Of a stretch of DNA of 33,063 nucleotides, positions 1 to 8,386 are shown piece by piece (position 1 is the stretch's first letter; each line of letters starts with the position of its first letter). A model generated the notes under the pieces. It was not told where the DNA came from. It saw nothing but the letters and a program-made list of their open reading frames with translations, and searched no databases. This DNA is from Gammaproteobacteria bacterium (GTDB lineage Bacteria > Pseudomonadota > Gammaproteobacteria > Legionellales > Legionellaceae): assembly GCA_022600515.1 (NCBI GenBank), contig JAHZKG010000061.1, forward strand, positions 1-33,063. The letters run 5' to 3'. The position numbers were made by a program, and so were the translations under genes.

Positions 1-426
1 AAACGAGTTAATTTAATTGTTGGTATCAATTTAGCTGACCATCATGTTGAGTATACAGAGGCTAAATGGATAAATGGCGAGCGCATCGAGGCTTTTTTGA
101 AGCAACTTATTAACGCTAAACCTGCCACTAAAAAAATACATATTATTTGGGATAATGCGGGCTATCACAAGAGCCAAGCGATACGAGATTTTGTTAAAAC
201 AACAAATATTGAACTTCATTTTATTCCACCTTACAGCCCAAACCTCAATCCTATTGAGCGTTTATGGAAAGTTATGCATGAGCAAGTAACCTACAATCGT
301 TATTACCCCAAATTGTCTGATTTTACGGAAGGAATTTTAAATTTTTTTGAAGGTATTGCCGAATATAAATCTACACTGGTGAACAGAATTACCGATAATT
401 TTCAGCGCCTAAACTTCGCATCTTGA
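1..426 (+). CDS. IS630 family transposase, DDE domain, 5' end outside window
   Basis: The frame is open from base 1, so the gene is cut by the window edge; the in-frame TTG at 97 is not a real start. The translation contains the second catalytic Asp in IIWDNAGYHKS and the third acidic residue in the PPYSPNLNPIERLW block, the signature of the DDE_3 domain of IS630-type transposases. The protein would catalyse cut-and-paste movement of the element. The tail ends FQRLNFAS, a few bases before the terminal repeat. Nothing visible here is broken, but the first catalytic Asp lies outside the window, so activity cannot be judged. Confidence 0.85.
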   Translation, partial: KRVNLIVGINLADHHVEYTEAKWINGERIEAFLKQLINAKPATKKIHIIWDNAGYHKSQAIRDFVKTTNIELHFIPPYSPNLNPIERLWKVMHEQVTYNRYYPKLSDFTEGILNFFEGIAEYKSTLVNRITDNFQRLNFAS

Positions 427-441
427 AGTGCACTGGGTATA
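1..441 (+). mobile_element. IS630-type insertion sequence, 3' part (left copy)
   Basis: This is the downstream end of an IS630/Tc1-mariner-type element that continues left of the window. It holds the C-terminal half of a DDE transposase, followed directly by a terminal sequence, TCTTGAAGTGCACTGGGTAT (421-440). The same terminal sequence, with a few changes, occurs in inverse orientation at 32903-32926, next to a second transposase end. Both copies stop matching just after GGGTATA, which fits insertion at a TA target as known for IS630. The exact boundary is uncertain by a few bases. Confidence 0.8.
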
Positions 442-598
442 GATAGTAATAAGCCAGAGCAGAGGCAGGAGAAGAAGCAGAAGCCGAAGACTCCAGGGAT
501 GAAAATTGGCCCCTCCCCTGGTAGAATCTGAACATAGTAACCAAGCTAACTATCTGATAAAATCAAGAACAAAATAAAATTTCATTGAATCATACCCC
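442..598. other. Spacer between IS630 end and CDF gene; no supported gene
   Basis: No convincing gene. An open stretch at 453-524 reads as an E/A-rich peptide ending DENWPLPW, with a stop immediately upstream at 450-452. It could be the tail of a gene cut by the IS, but it is too short to call. AT-rich sequence at 555-590 may hold the promoter of the following operon, with no clear -35/-10 pair. Confidence 0.4.
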
Positions 599-1759
599 AT
601 GTCGAATGCTTCAAACGTCCGTTATAAAAAAGCAAGGTTTGTCACATTCTTTGGTGCTGTTATTAATGCGTTACTCGGCATAAGTAAATTATTGGGTGGC
701 GTCTGGTTTCATTCCAGTGCTTTGGTTGCTGATGGGTTTCATTCACTGTCTGATTTGTTTACGGATGGCATGGTGCTTATTGCCTCCAAGTATGGCAGTC
801 AAGATGCTGACGAAACGCACCCCTATGGCCATCAACGTATTGAAACCGCTGCAACGTATGTATTGGCCTTATTGTTGGTTTTAACCGGTGTTGCCATTGC
901 CTGGGATGCACTCTCTCACCTGCGCCATCATGAACATGAATACCCTGGTTTTTGGGCACTACCGATTGCAGGCTTCTCGATTATTGCGAATGAAGCACTG
1001 TTTTGGTACACACGCCACGTGGGACGTGCTATCCAATCCCAATTGATTGTTGCGAATGCGTGGCATCATCGCTCTGATGCAGCCTCTTCTTTAATTGTAT
1101 TTGCAGGGCTTTTAGGTAGTCTGGCTGGCTTTGCATCGCTTGATGGCATTGCTGCCCTACTCGTTGGCCTTTTAATTATAAAAATGGGGGTTAATTACGG
1201 ATGGAAAAGTATCAAAGAACTAATTGATACGGGTGTTGAATCTCAGCTGCGCATGAACATAGAAAAACACATTTATCAGACGGATGGGGTTGAAAAGGTC
1301 CATCAACTGCGAACACGCATGATGGGTGGTGATATTTTTGTTGACGTGCATGTCCAGGTTCATCCTATGATTTCCGTCTCAGAAGGACATTTTATCGCCC
1401 AAAACGTGCATGTAGAGCTTAAGCAAAATATGCCGAGAATTAAAGATGTGACCGTTCATATTGATCCGGAAGATGATGAGGTCAACAGCCCGTCATCACA
1501 TTTACCCAATCGTACAGCACTAGATAAATGCTTGCTGCATCATCTGCGCGATGTATTCCCAGAAATAAATGCTTGCACTTTACACTATTTAGACGGTAAG
1601 CTCACGCTCGATCTCATTGGTGATTTTGATAAAAAAACGCATCAAAGACTCTATAGCTGTATTACCGGAGAGATTAGAAACCTAGCGATACAGTCAGATA
1701 TTATTTGTATTCGAACACAAAGTCTAGCCAAACCTATTTATGAGAGTAATGAAGCATGA
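599..1759 (+). CDS. Cation diffusion facilitator (CDF) family metal/H+ antiporter
   Basis: This is a CDF efflux transporter, an inner-membrane antiporter that exports divalent metal (Zn, Fe, Mn or Cd in the family) against protons. About six hydrophobic segments occupy residues 15-200, followed by a cytosolic C-terminal domain rich in His, Asp and Glu. The intramembrane site is visible as H48-x-x-x-D52 in helix 2 and H156-x-x-x-D160 in helix 5. The family block HPYGHQRIE lies at 74-82. A His in the first pair, rather than the Asp of E. coli FieF/YiiP, is the arrangement seen in zinc-selective ZnT proteins; zinc preference here is inference. At 386 residues it is longer than YiiP (about 300) because of an extended C-terminus. 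No good ribosome-binding site precedes the ATG, so the start is only fairly certain. It overlaps the next transporter gene by ATGA. Confidence 0.9.
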   Translation: MSNASNVRYKKARFVTFFGAVINALLGISKLLGGVWFHSSALVADGFHSLSDLFTDGMVLIASKYGSQDADETHPYGHQRIETAATYVLALLLVLTGVAIAWDALSHLRHHEHEYPGFWALPIAGFSIIANEALFWYTRHVGRAIQSQLIVANAWHHRSDAASSLIVFAGLLGSLAGFASLDGIAALLVGLLIIKMGVNYGWKSIKELIDTGVESQLRMNIEKHIYQTDGVEKVHQLRTRMMGGDIFVDVHVQVHPMISVSEGHFIAQNVHVELKQNMPRIKDVTVHIDPEDDEVNSPSSHLPNRTALDKCLLHHLRDVFPEINACTLHYLDGKLTLDLIGDFDKKTHQRLYSCITGEIRNLAIQSDIICIRTQSLAKPIYESNEA

Positions 1760-2523
1760 TATTAACCCCTGCAAACTTGAATCTTTTTTTTGCATTAAGC
1801 GCACTCACAATGATTTTGGTTGCAGGCTATATTCCTTTTAAAAAACGCTTTAAACAAGCAGAGCATACTGATTTTCCTATTGGTGAAACCCTTGCGACCG
1901 GTGTTTTCTTAGGCGCAGCACTATTGCATATGCTCCCCGAGTCACAATCGCAATTTATAAAACTTGGCTATGAATATCCTTTGGGATTGCTCATTACTGG
2001 CATTGTTTTCTTATTATTCTTATGGTTCGAACACTTAGGTGAGGTGCTTTATCATCATCATGATAATCACACCACGCATCCTGCTTTTGCCATTGTTGCC
2101 TGGATGATGCTCTCACTGCACTCACTGGTTTTAGGCACGGCGCTTGGATTAAGCAAAGAATACTCGGTGCAAATCATGTTGTTTTTAGCGATTATTGCGC
2201 ATAAATGGGCTGAGAGTTTTGCCATTGCGGTACAGCTGAATAAAAGTACGTTGAAACCTCAGTATACGATTGCTCTTTTTCTTTCATTTGCATTCATGAC
2301 ACCACTTGGCATTGGTATTGGCTTCTATTTTGGCCATGATGTCTCAACTAACTCAATTGTCGATCCGCTGCTCATGGCTATTTCGGCAGGTACTTTTCTC
2401 TATCTTGGGACATTGCATGGTTTAGAGCGCTGCGTGATGGTTCAGCGCTGCTGTAATTTACGTGACTTTAGCTTTGTGATCATTGGCTTTTTACTCATGG
2501 CAGCTGTTGCTGTGTATGTTTAG
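1756..2523 (+). CDS. ZIP family metal transporter
   Basis: A 255-residue membrane protein with the ZIP layout: about eight hydrophobic helices and a His-rich loop between helices 3 and 4 (YHHHDNHTTH, residues 99-108). The binding-site helices carry H58 in HMLPES, H122 in LHSLVLG, and H149/E153 in HKWAES, corresponding to the metal-coordinating residues of helices 4 and 5 in the family. ZIP proteins move Zn, Fe or Mn into the cytosol. The start codon overlaps the stop of the CDF gene (ATGA), so the two are very likely translationally coupled. An importer and an exporter in one transcript is odd if both handle the same metal in the same membrane. They may serve different metals, or this protein may not act as a simple importer. 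Substrate cannot be read from sequence. Confidence 0.85.
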   Translation: MILTPANLNLFFALSALTMILVAGYIPFKKRFKQAEHTDFPIGETLATGVFLGAALLHMLPESQSQFIKLGYEYPLGLLITGIVFLLFLWFEHLGEVLYHHHDNHTTHPAFAIVAWMMLSLHSLVLGTALGLSKEYSVQIMLFLAIIAHKWAESFAIAVQLNKSTLKPQYTIALFLSFAFMTPLGIGIGFYFGHDVSTNSIVDPLLMAISAGTFLYLGTLHGLERCVMVQRCCNLRDFSFVIIGFLLMAAVAVYV

Positions 2524-2676
2524 CGTTAATTTTAATTAGACCTCTTTCGAAACTTCACTTCCCCTCCTATGCAATTACGGTGCACTTGCAACGGATCCAT
2601 GCAGCCTACGTTCTATTCTTTATCGATGAAAACGAACCTACTTGTTTTCAATCTCGATACTTACATTTTCTGTAAA

Positions 2677-2705
2677 TTGCTTTTAAAAAAAAACTAAACT
2701 AAAAT
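2677..2705 (+). promoter_or_regulatory. Putative sigma-70 promoter of the 2740-5709 gene set
   Basis: TTGCTT (2677-2682) and TAAAAT (2700-2705) are separated by 17 bases, in a strongly AT-rich stretch. Transcription from here would give a leader of about 28 bases with AAGG at 2730-2733, six bases before the ATG at 2740. The prediction rests on consensus match only. Confidence 0.45.
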
Positions 2706-2739
2706 AAAATACACAACCAAATTGTTTTTAAGGCTTTTT

Positions 2740-4074
2740 ATGGATGCTACTGTAGAGTATGACTTATCAGGAGCAGGGGTCCATGGTCGATTTAAACAAA
2801 TGACACAAGCATATGGTGTGATGATGGCAGGAGTTCCTGCGGCCACTTTAGGTGTTAATCAAGCTGCAATGCAAGCGGTTGATACGACAGAGGGAATTGA
2901 TAACGCTGTTTTAACGGCGAAGGATGATATGTTGGAGCCATCCAATTCTTGTGGCGATCAAAGTAATCAAGTTTGTCAGTTATTTTTGGGTGCAGCAGGA
3001 GCTAAGGTTTTATCGGATATGCCGTACGCGGTGTTATCCACAAATGGTAGTAATTTACTTGAGCAGATAGGAACACATGATGAAAATTTTCTGATTCGGT
3101 TTGAAGTTGATCGCGCGCTGACAATTGGTTTCATTTCTATAGATCAATCGATTAAGAATCTAGATGAGTTAACTAAAAAAGTTGACTCCGATAAAGATTT
3201 TCGCGATCGTTTAATACATCATCGAGGGGTTGTACTCGTTGATGGGGATTTTTATCAAATCTCTCCTAATGCTACTTCCAAGGCATTTAAACCGCACATA
3301 ATTCCCTCTACTGAGGATAAACGCCAACAATTACGCGACTTATGTAAAGGGATGGGCACTGATACTGATGGGGCAGATGAAATTTATATAGAAAGCCCTG
3401 ATAATGAAACACAAATAAAATTGGTAGAGGAATTTACTCTGCTAAATAAAAACGCTGAGGATATGTGGGCTAGTTCTCATTCATTTACAACGTTTATTCC
3501 CCCAAAACCAGCGTCAACAACACGTCATCCATACCAATATCAAGCTTATTTCGGAAGACATACTTTAGAGAAGTGGCTTTCTAGTCCAAAATCGGACGAA
3601 CTATCGGCGAGTACACTAGATCAATATGTGAGTAAATTATATAATTTAAGTCATGCAAAAGGAGGAGACGAAGTACTGAGACATGAAATGGGATTATTTT
3701 CTCTGGGTGGAACAGATGAAACAAGGCTGTTACAGAGTGCAACAGCCTGTCCCCCCCAAGCGATGAGGGTAAAGTTTAAAGTGGCATCAGTTGATCCAGC
3801 GATTGTCCATGAAAACTTGAGTGCATTACAAGCATTCTTTAATGCGGATTACAAGGGAAGCACGCCAAAGGAACAAGTTTTAGCTTATGGAGCAGAAGCA
3901 AACAGAGCCATGACTAAATGTTTAGAGGAACAGCTTGAGGCGCGTACAGTTGGGTCTCAAAAAAACGATCAGGCGGCCGGTGTTTTAAAGCAAAAGAATA
4001 GTGCTTTTAAAGAGGCACTTCAAAAGAGTACTGAGGCGGCGCAAGGAAGTTCTGAACCGCTAAAACCAACGTAA
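2740..4074 (+). CDS. Unrecognised protein A; papain-like Cys/His motif pattern, candidate effector
   Basis: I do not recognise this 444-residue protein. It is a paralogue of the product at 4492. Shared blocks are MLEPSNSCGDQSNQ (Cys71 here), FRFEVDRA-type sequence near 119-126, SSHSFT (His247), YQAYFGRHTLEKW (267-279) and a LGGxDE block further on. A Cys at the start of a helix followed about 170 residues later by HSF and then a YQ-containing strand resembles papain-fold cysteine peptidases, acyltransferases or deamidases of bacterial toxins; this is inference from pattern. No signal peptide is seen. The tail is low-complexity (K/A/S/E) with Leu at -4. The ATG at 2740 is preferred over the in-frame TTG at 2722 because AAGG sits six bases upstream. 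The gene heads a likely operon with 4147 and 4492 and is more AT-rich than the housekeeping genes nearby. Confidence 0.8.
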   Translation: MDATVEYDLSGAGVHGRFKQMTQAYGVMMAGVPAATLGVNQAAMQAVDTTEGIDNAVLTAKDDMLEPSNSCGDQSNQVCQLFLGAAGAKVLSDMPYAVLSTNGSNLLEQIGTHDENFLIRFEVDRALTIGFISIDQSIKNLDELTKKVDSDKDFRDRLIHHRGVVLVDGDFYQISPNATSKAFKPHIIPSTEDKRQQLRDLCKGMGTDTDGADEIYIESPDNETQIKLVEEFTLLNKNAEDMWASSHSFTTFIPPKPASTTRHPYQYQAYFGRHTLEKWLSSPKSDELSASTLDQYVSKLYNLSHAKGGDEVLRHEMGLFSLGGTDETRLLQSATACPPQAMRVKFKVASVDPAIVHENLSALQAFFNADYKGSTPKEQVLAYGAEANRAMTKCLEEQLEARTVGSQKNDQAAGVLKQKNSAFKEALQKSTEAAQGSSEPLKPT

Positions 4075-4146
4075 CAATCTTCCTCAAGAAAAAATGCCTG
4101 GAAGCCATATAGATATTTATAAATAAAATTAAAGAGGTGTTGTGAA

Positions 4147-4470
4147 ATGGATAATAGATTTATGGCTTCATATCAAGGTATGGGGATTATACAGTTATTA
4201 AAAAGCAGTCTTAATCAAGTGCTGTCAAAGTGGTTATCTGATGAAGAGGAGCTACAAGAACGTATCATGTTGTTAAGTACGTTTTTAAATGATGAGTCGT
4301 ATGAAATTACCTCGTATCCTCGTTATATGCAGGAGGTAGTATTAAATCCAGAAAACGTTTTACCCGGTATCGAGGCGCTTGAAAAGGAGATTATAAAAGG
4401 CGCCATACAAGAAGCTGTTAGAACAGCATTAGAACAACATAGTGACTCCGAAAAATTTCGGCTGGGATAA
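4147..4470 (+). CDS. Small hypothetical protein between paralogues A and B
   Basis: A 107-residue protein of unknown function, largely helical in appearance, acidic, with no signal peptide, no membrane segment and no motif I know. The ATG follows a strong ribosome-binding site (AAAGAGGTG, 4131-4139, seven bases upstream), which argues that it is translated. It lies between the two paralogues with short gaps (72 and 21 bases), so the three are probably co-transcribed. It could be a small partner or chaperone for one of the flanking proteins, or the remnant of a third gene. A ten-codon open stretch at 4094-4126 just upstream starts MPGS, exactly like protein B. Confidence 0.65.
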   Translation: MDNRFMASYQGMGIIQLLKSSLNQVLSKWLSDEEELQERIMLLSTFLNDESYEITSYPRYMQEVVLNPENVLPGIEALEKEIIKGAIQEAVRTALEQHSDSEKFRLG

Positions 4471-4491
4471 CATATCACTGGAGGTAGTCTG

Positions 4492-5709
4492 ATGCCAGGA
4501 AGCGAAGTACACCATACGTTTATGAACATGGCAGTTGATTATGGTACGTTAATGACCGGAGTTAGTGCAAGTATTGTTGGGAGAAACCAAGCTGAAATAT
4601 CAGCTGAAGAAATCAAACAAAATACAGTACAACAGGTTGCCTCCAATGCTGAAGATGCAATGCTTGAACCGTCAAATAGCTGTGGCGATCAAAGCAATCA
4701 AATTTGTCATTTATTTTTAGGTGCTGAAAAAGCAAAAGAATTCTCTGATATTCCTTATGAAGATTTAATAGGAAACGGGGGCAATTTAGCACCATTTTTA
4801 AATCAGAAAACAAAAAACATGCTCTTTCGTTTTGAAGTAGATAGAGCGATCACGCCAACAAAACTACATGTTTTTCCTGAGCTTTCTTCGCTTAGTAAAC
4901 TTAATCAAGCACTAGAAAGTGGCGCATCATATCATGGTAAGTTGTTTTTGTTAGGCGCTACATTGTGTTACGTCAACTCATATAATGTCCCACAGGTGTT
5001 AACGTTAAGTGAGCTTGATACGCAACACCTTATGAGTCTTGTTATGTCATTTGAAGTAACCGAGCCGATGGTCGTTATTATAGAGGACCCTTTTCTTCGC
5101 CCAGTGGGTATGCCTTATTTAGAAAAAGAAGATCAATTTATGGCTTCATTATTAGAAGTTGTAGAAAGAAATATTGAAGGTGTAGATTTTGGATGGTGTT
5201 CGACACATTCATTTACAGCTTATGTTCCAATGATGCCTGACGAATCATTTAAACTTTATATGTATCAAGCGTTTTTGGGACGGCATACTTTAAGCCAGTG
5301 GTTCCAAGCGGCTAAATTTGAAGCATTCTCAGAGATTGGCGCATATCAATACATGGAACATTTAACCGATTTAGTCAATGCACGTAATCGGGATGAAGTT
5401 AAACAAGCTTTTGTTGCTTTATTTACTTTAGGGGGAGCTGATGAGCGTAGGATGTTAACCAATCCTTTGTTTGTTGCACCCGTTAAAATGAGGCTTAAAT
5501 TTAAAGCCTCTGAAGTAATTCCTGAAATGGCCTTTCAAAATCTGCAGGTATTACAAGCCTATATTGATGAAAATTATTCGGCGGACACTCGGGTTGCTCA
5601 GGTAGAGCTATATAAAGAAGAAGCGAAACAATCTATTTGTGATAGATTAGAATATTTTTCTGCTGCACAGGAAGAGCCTGATGAACATAGTAGATTACAG
5701 TTTAAATGA
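4492..5709 (+). CDS. Unrecognised protein B, paralogue of 2740; papain-like Cys/His pattern
   Basis: A 405-residue paralogue of protein A. Conserved positions are Cys64 in NSCGDQSNQIC, FRFEVDRAIT (112-121), His239 in STHSFTAY, and YQAFLGRHTLSQW (258-270), then LGGADERR and MRLKFKAS. The middle region (about 125-225) differs strongly between the two, so the conserved parts bracket a variable insert or substrate-recognition region. As for A, the Cys...His...YQ order suggests a papain-like fold, by inference. The C-terminus carries an acidic block EEPDEHS, eight to twelve residues from the end, with Leu at -4 and Phe at -2. That resembles the E-block plus hydrophobic signals described for Dot/Icm substrates. 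GGAGGT at 4480-4485 gives an excellent ribosome-binding site, six bases from the ATG. The gene ends 125 bases from the convergent serS. Confidence 0.8.
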   Translation: MPGSEVHHTFMNMAVDYGTLMTGVSASIVGRNQAEISAEEIKQNTVQQVASNAEDAMLEPSNSCGDQSNQICHLFLGAEKAKEFSDIPYEDLIGNGGNLAPFLNQKTKNMLFRFEVDRAITPTKLHVFPELSSLSKLNQALESGASYHGKLFLLGATLCYVNSYNVPQVLTLSELDTQHLMSLVMSFEVTEPMVVIIEDPFLRPVGMPYLEKEDQFMASLLEVVERNIEGVDFGWCSTHSFTAYVPMMPDESFKLYMYQAFLGRHTLSQWFQAAKFEAFSEIGAYQYMEHLTDLVNARNRDEVKQAFVALFTLGGADERRMLTNPLFVAPVKMRLKFKASEVIPEMAFQNLQVLQAYIDENYSADTRVAQVELYKEEAKQSICDRLEYFSAAQEEPDEHSRLQFK

Positions 5710-5834
5710 ACAATTGAAAAGCATATTCAACAGCTATAAACGCACATCCGCTTTCCTATCTTTTTTTGTTAATGTACCATACTCCAAGACAAGATCACCG
5801 GGGTTTTAAAATAAATTCTAAATGCTGTACTTCT

Positions 5835-7109
5835 TTATTTAAGCATTTTAAGGCCTTGCATATACTGTTGTAATGCAGCTGGGATATTGATAGAACCTGA
5901 CGCGTTTTGATGGTTTTCTAAAAGAGCGACCAACGTTCGGCCAACAGCAAGACCTGAGCCATTGAGCGTATGTACAAACTGTGTTTCTTTTTCGCCTGTG
6001 GCACGATAACGTGCTTGCATGCGTCGCGCCTGAAAATCGCCGGTATTACTACAAGAAGAAATTTCACGATACGTGTTCTGACTCGGCAACCAGACCTCTA
6101 TATCATATGTTTTTTGAGCAGACGCCCCCATATCTCCCGTACAAAGCGTAACGGTTCGGTAAGGCAGCTCAAGCATTTCAAGAATCACTTCGGCATGACG
6201 GCGTAATTGCTCCAATGCTTTCATTGAGTCGTCTGGTTTGGTTATCCAAACTAACTCTACTTTTTCAAACTGATGTTGCCGTATCATGCCTTTGGTATCT
6301 TGGCCATAAGAGCCTGCTTCACTTCGAAAGCACGGCGTATGCGCCACATAGCGCATGGGTAACTCAGCTTCTGGTACTATTGTATCGCGTACCATATTGG
6401 TCACGGGGACTTCAGCTGTTGGAATTAAATAATACGGAAACTCGCCTTCTAATTTAAATAAATCTTCGCCAAATTTAGGTAATTGCCCCGTGCCCAACAA
6501 GCTCGCTTGATTAACCATATATGGAACATGCACTTCTTCGTAGCCATGCGTATTGATTTGAACATCAAGCATCAGCTGAATTAAGGCGCGGTGTAGCTTT
6601 GCAATAGCCCCTTTCATCACCACAAATCGACTGCCTGTGAGTTTAGCACCCATAGCAAAATCCATTTGGCCTAAAGCTTCACCTAATGCATCATGTGATT
6701 TAGGCTCAAAATCAAATACTCTTGGTGTGCCAAACTGATGAACTTCTTGATTATCTGCTTCATCACGTCCAATAGGAACGGACGCATCGGGTAAATTAGG
6801 TAAACCAATAACAAGCTGATTTATTTGCTCAAGTAATTCTGCTAGCGCTTGCTTTTTAGCATCTAATATATCACCTAAACTGCCCACTTTTTTTAATAAA
6901 GGCGCGATATCTTCACCACGCGCTTTGGCCTGACCAATGCTTTTTGAGGCTTGATTACGTTCAAACTGCAATTGTTCTGTTTCAACTTGAAGCGCTTTTC
7001 GCTGTACTTCAAGCGTATTAAAAAAAACTGCATCAAACTCAAAGCCACGTGCTTTTAGACGTGTTGCCACTTCATCTGAGTTTGTGCGTAAAAAGTGAGG
7101 GTCGAGCAT
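5835..7109 (-). CDS. serS: Seryl-tRNA synthetase
   Basis: Class II aminoacyl-tRNA synthetase charging tRNA-Ser (and tRNA-Sec where present) in the cytosol. At 424 residues it has normal length. The N-terminal 110 residues form the expected long helical arm that grips the tRNA variable arm. The catalytic core shows TAEVPVTN, motif 2 ([20 protein letters not shown]) and motif 3 ([19 protein letters not shown]). A start ATG lies at the [10 protein letters not shown] sequence typical of the family, with AGGTAGG upstream. It begins only seven bases after lpxA, so it is probably read from the envelope-gene transcript. In many relatives lpxB follows lpxA instead. Confidence 0.97.
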   Translation of the reverse strand: MLDPHFLRTNSDEVATRLKARGFEFDAVFFNTLEVQRKALQVETEQLQFERNQASKSIGQAKARGEDIAPLLKKVGSLGDILDAKKQALAELLEQINQLVIGLPNLPDASVPIGRDEADNQEVHQFGTPRVFDFEPKSHDALGEALGQMDFAMGAKLTGSRFVVMKGAIAKLHRALIQLMLDVQINTHGYEEVHVPYMVNQASLLGTGQLPKFGEDLFKLEGEFPYYLIPTAEVPVTNMVRDTIVPEAELPMRYVAHTPCFRSEAGSYGQDTKGMIRQHQFEKVELVWITKPDDSMKALEQLRRHAEVILEMLELPYRTVTLCTGDMGASAQKTYDIEVWLPSQNTYREISSCSNTGDFQARRMQARYRATGEKETQFVHTLNGSGLAVGRTLVALLENHQNASGSINIPAALQQYMQGLKMLK

Positions 7110-7116
7110 ACAAAAC

Positions 7117-7887
7117 CTACCTTACAATACCGCGAGTTGATTGCATCAATGAATCTACCATTAATGACACTTCTGGAAATTCACCTATCATGGTTTCTAA
7201 GTCAGCAATTGATTGCTGTACAGTCAAGCCTTTTCGAAAAACAACTTTATAGGCACGTCGCAACGCATCAATCGCGGCGGACGAGAACCCTCGGCGCTTT
7301 AAGCCAACCACGTTAATACCATAAACAGTGGTGTCTTGACCCGAAATAATCACATAAGGTAATACATCTTTTTTAATATACGTCGCGCCAGTAATAAATG
7401 CATATGCCCCAACCTTACAAAACTGATGCACCGCAGAATAAGCACCAATTGTTGCATAATCATCGACTGTCACATGCCCTGATAAAGCAGAATAATTGAC
7501 CATGGAGATATGATCTCCGAGCTTGCAGTCATGTCCAACATGAGAGTAAGCCAAAAACACACAATGGTCACCAATTTTTGTTATACCACCACCGTTAACC
7601 GTTCCGCGGCTCAGCATACAAAATTCGCGTATGATATTATTATCACCAATTTCAAGTCGCGTAGGTTCACCTTGATACGTAATATCTTGTGGTTCATCAC
7701 CAACAGACGCAAATTGAAAAATCTTGTTGTTTTTCCCAATCGACGTTGGGCCCTGAATAACGACATGCGGACCAATCCAGGTATTTTCACCAATTTCAAC
7801 ATCCGCGCCAATAATAGCACCAGGGCCAACCGTAACACCTGCTGCTAATTTAGCAGATGGGTCAATCATTGCCTGTTCACTGATCAC
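7117..7887 (-). CDS. lpxA: Acyl-[ACP]-UDP-N-acetylglucosamine O-acyltransferase (LpxA)
   Basis: First enzyme of lipid A synthesis, transferring a 3-hydroxyacyl chain from ACP to UDP-GlcNAc in the cytosol. Left-handed beta-helix hexapeptide repeats fill the first 170 residues, and the C-terminal helical part ends STRGIVR as in E. coli. The catalytic His is H119 in SHVGHD (E. coli H125). H116, H138 and H154 match the other conserved histidines, and G167 matches E. coli G173, the acyl-chain ruler residue, predicting a long (C14-like) chain by analogy. I start at the GTG at 7887, which overlaps the fabZ stop (GTGA) and aligns end to end with E. coli LpxA. The longer frame from 7983 is only an overlap with fabZ, and an ATG six codons further in is an alternative. 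Length 256. Confidence 0.95.
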   Translation of the reverse strand: MISEQAMIDPSAKLAAGVTVGPGAIIGADVEIGENTWIGPHVVIQGPTSIGKNNKIFQFASVGDEPQDITYQGEPTRLEIGDNNIIREFCMLSRGTVNGGGITKIGDHCVFLAYSHVGHDCKLGDHISMVNYSALSGHVTVDDYATIGAYSAVHQFCKVGAYAFITGATYIKKDVLPYVIISGQDTTVYGINVVGLKRRGFSSAAIDALRRAYKVVFRKGLTVQQSIADLETMIGEFPEVSLMVDSLMQSTRGIVR

Positions 7888-8351
7888 GCGTGCTCTTCCT
7901 TTTTTACTTCTTGTGAAGCGCTCATTAAGTCTGCAGAACAAGCCAGCTTGTCTCCTACATACGCTTCGGCATGAAGCCGCCAAAAATCACGTCGTTTATT
8001 GGTTAACGTCACATGAAGCTTAAGCTGATCACCGGGCATGACCATTGATTTAAACTTAACATTGTCGATACTTGCAAAATAATAAAGAAAAACATGTCCT
8101 TCTTTAGGTGTTCGCGATAAATTCGATAGCAGTGCACCCGCTTGTGCCAAGGACTCAAGAATAAGTACCCCTGGCATAATCGGATTTCCTGGAAAATGAC
8201 CTTGAAAACAAGGTTCATTCACCGTAACGTTTTTGATAGCCACTAGATAATCAAACGCTTTATACTCTAGCACCCTATCGACAAGCAGTAATGGATACCG
8301 ATGCGGTAGTGATTTAATAATTGCATTAATATCAATTATTTCTGAAGTCAT
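7884..8351 (-). CDS. fabZ: 3-hydroxyacyl-[ACP] dehydratase FabZ
   Basis: Hotdog-fold dehydratase of type II fatty-acid synthesis, acting on 3-hydroxyacyl-ACP, the same pool that LpxA draws on. PHRYPLLLVDRV lies at 16-27. The active site is visible as H52 in GHFPGNPIMPGV and E66 in LESLAQ. Length is 155, normal for the family. It overlaps lpxA by four bases. In most gammaproteobacteria lpxD sits directly upstream between skp and fabZ, but here only 35 bases separate skp from fabZ. Confidence 0.96.
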   Translation of the reverse strand: MTSEIIDINAIIKSLPHRYPLLLVDRVLEYKAFDYLVAIKNVTVNEPCFQGHFPGNPIMPGVLILESLAQAGALLSNLSRTPKEGHVFLYYFASIDNVKFKSMVMPGDQLKLHVTLTNKRRDFWRLHAEAYVGDKLACSADLMSASQEVKKEEHA

Positions 8352-8386
8352 ACAAATAAGTCCTTATTTAATAATCCGCTCGGCAA

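Noticed and set aside
453-524. E-rich peptide tail (ending DENWPLPW) next to the left IS630 end
   Set aside because: Only 23 codons with a stop immediately upstream; it could be a scar of a disrupted gene but cannot be supported.
4147-4470. The 107-residue gene as a decayed C-terminal fragment of the A/B family
   Set aside because: I tried to align it to the C-terminal parts of A and B and found no more than scattered matches; it also has its own strong ribosome-binding site.
7888-7983. Extended lpxA start (288 residues)
   Set aside because: The extra 32 residues are an out-of-frame reading of fabZ; LpxA aligns from the GTG at 7887.
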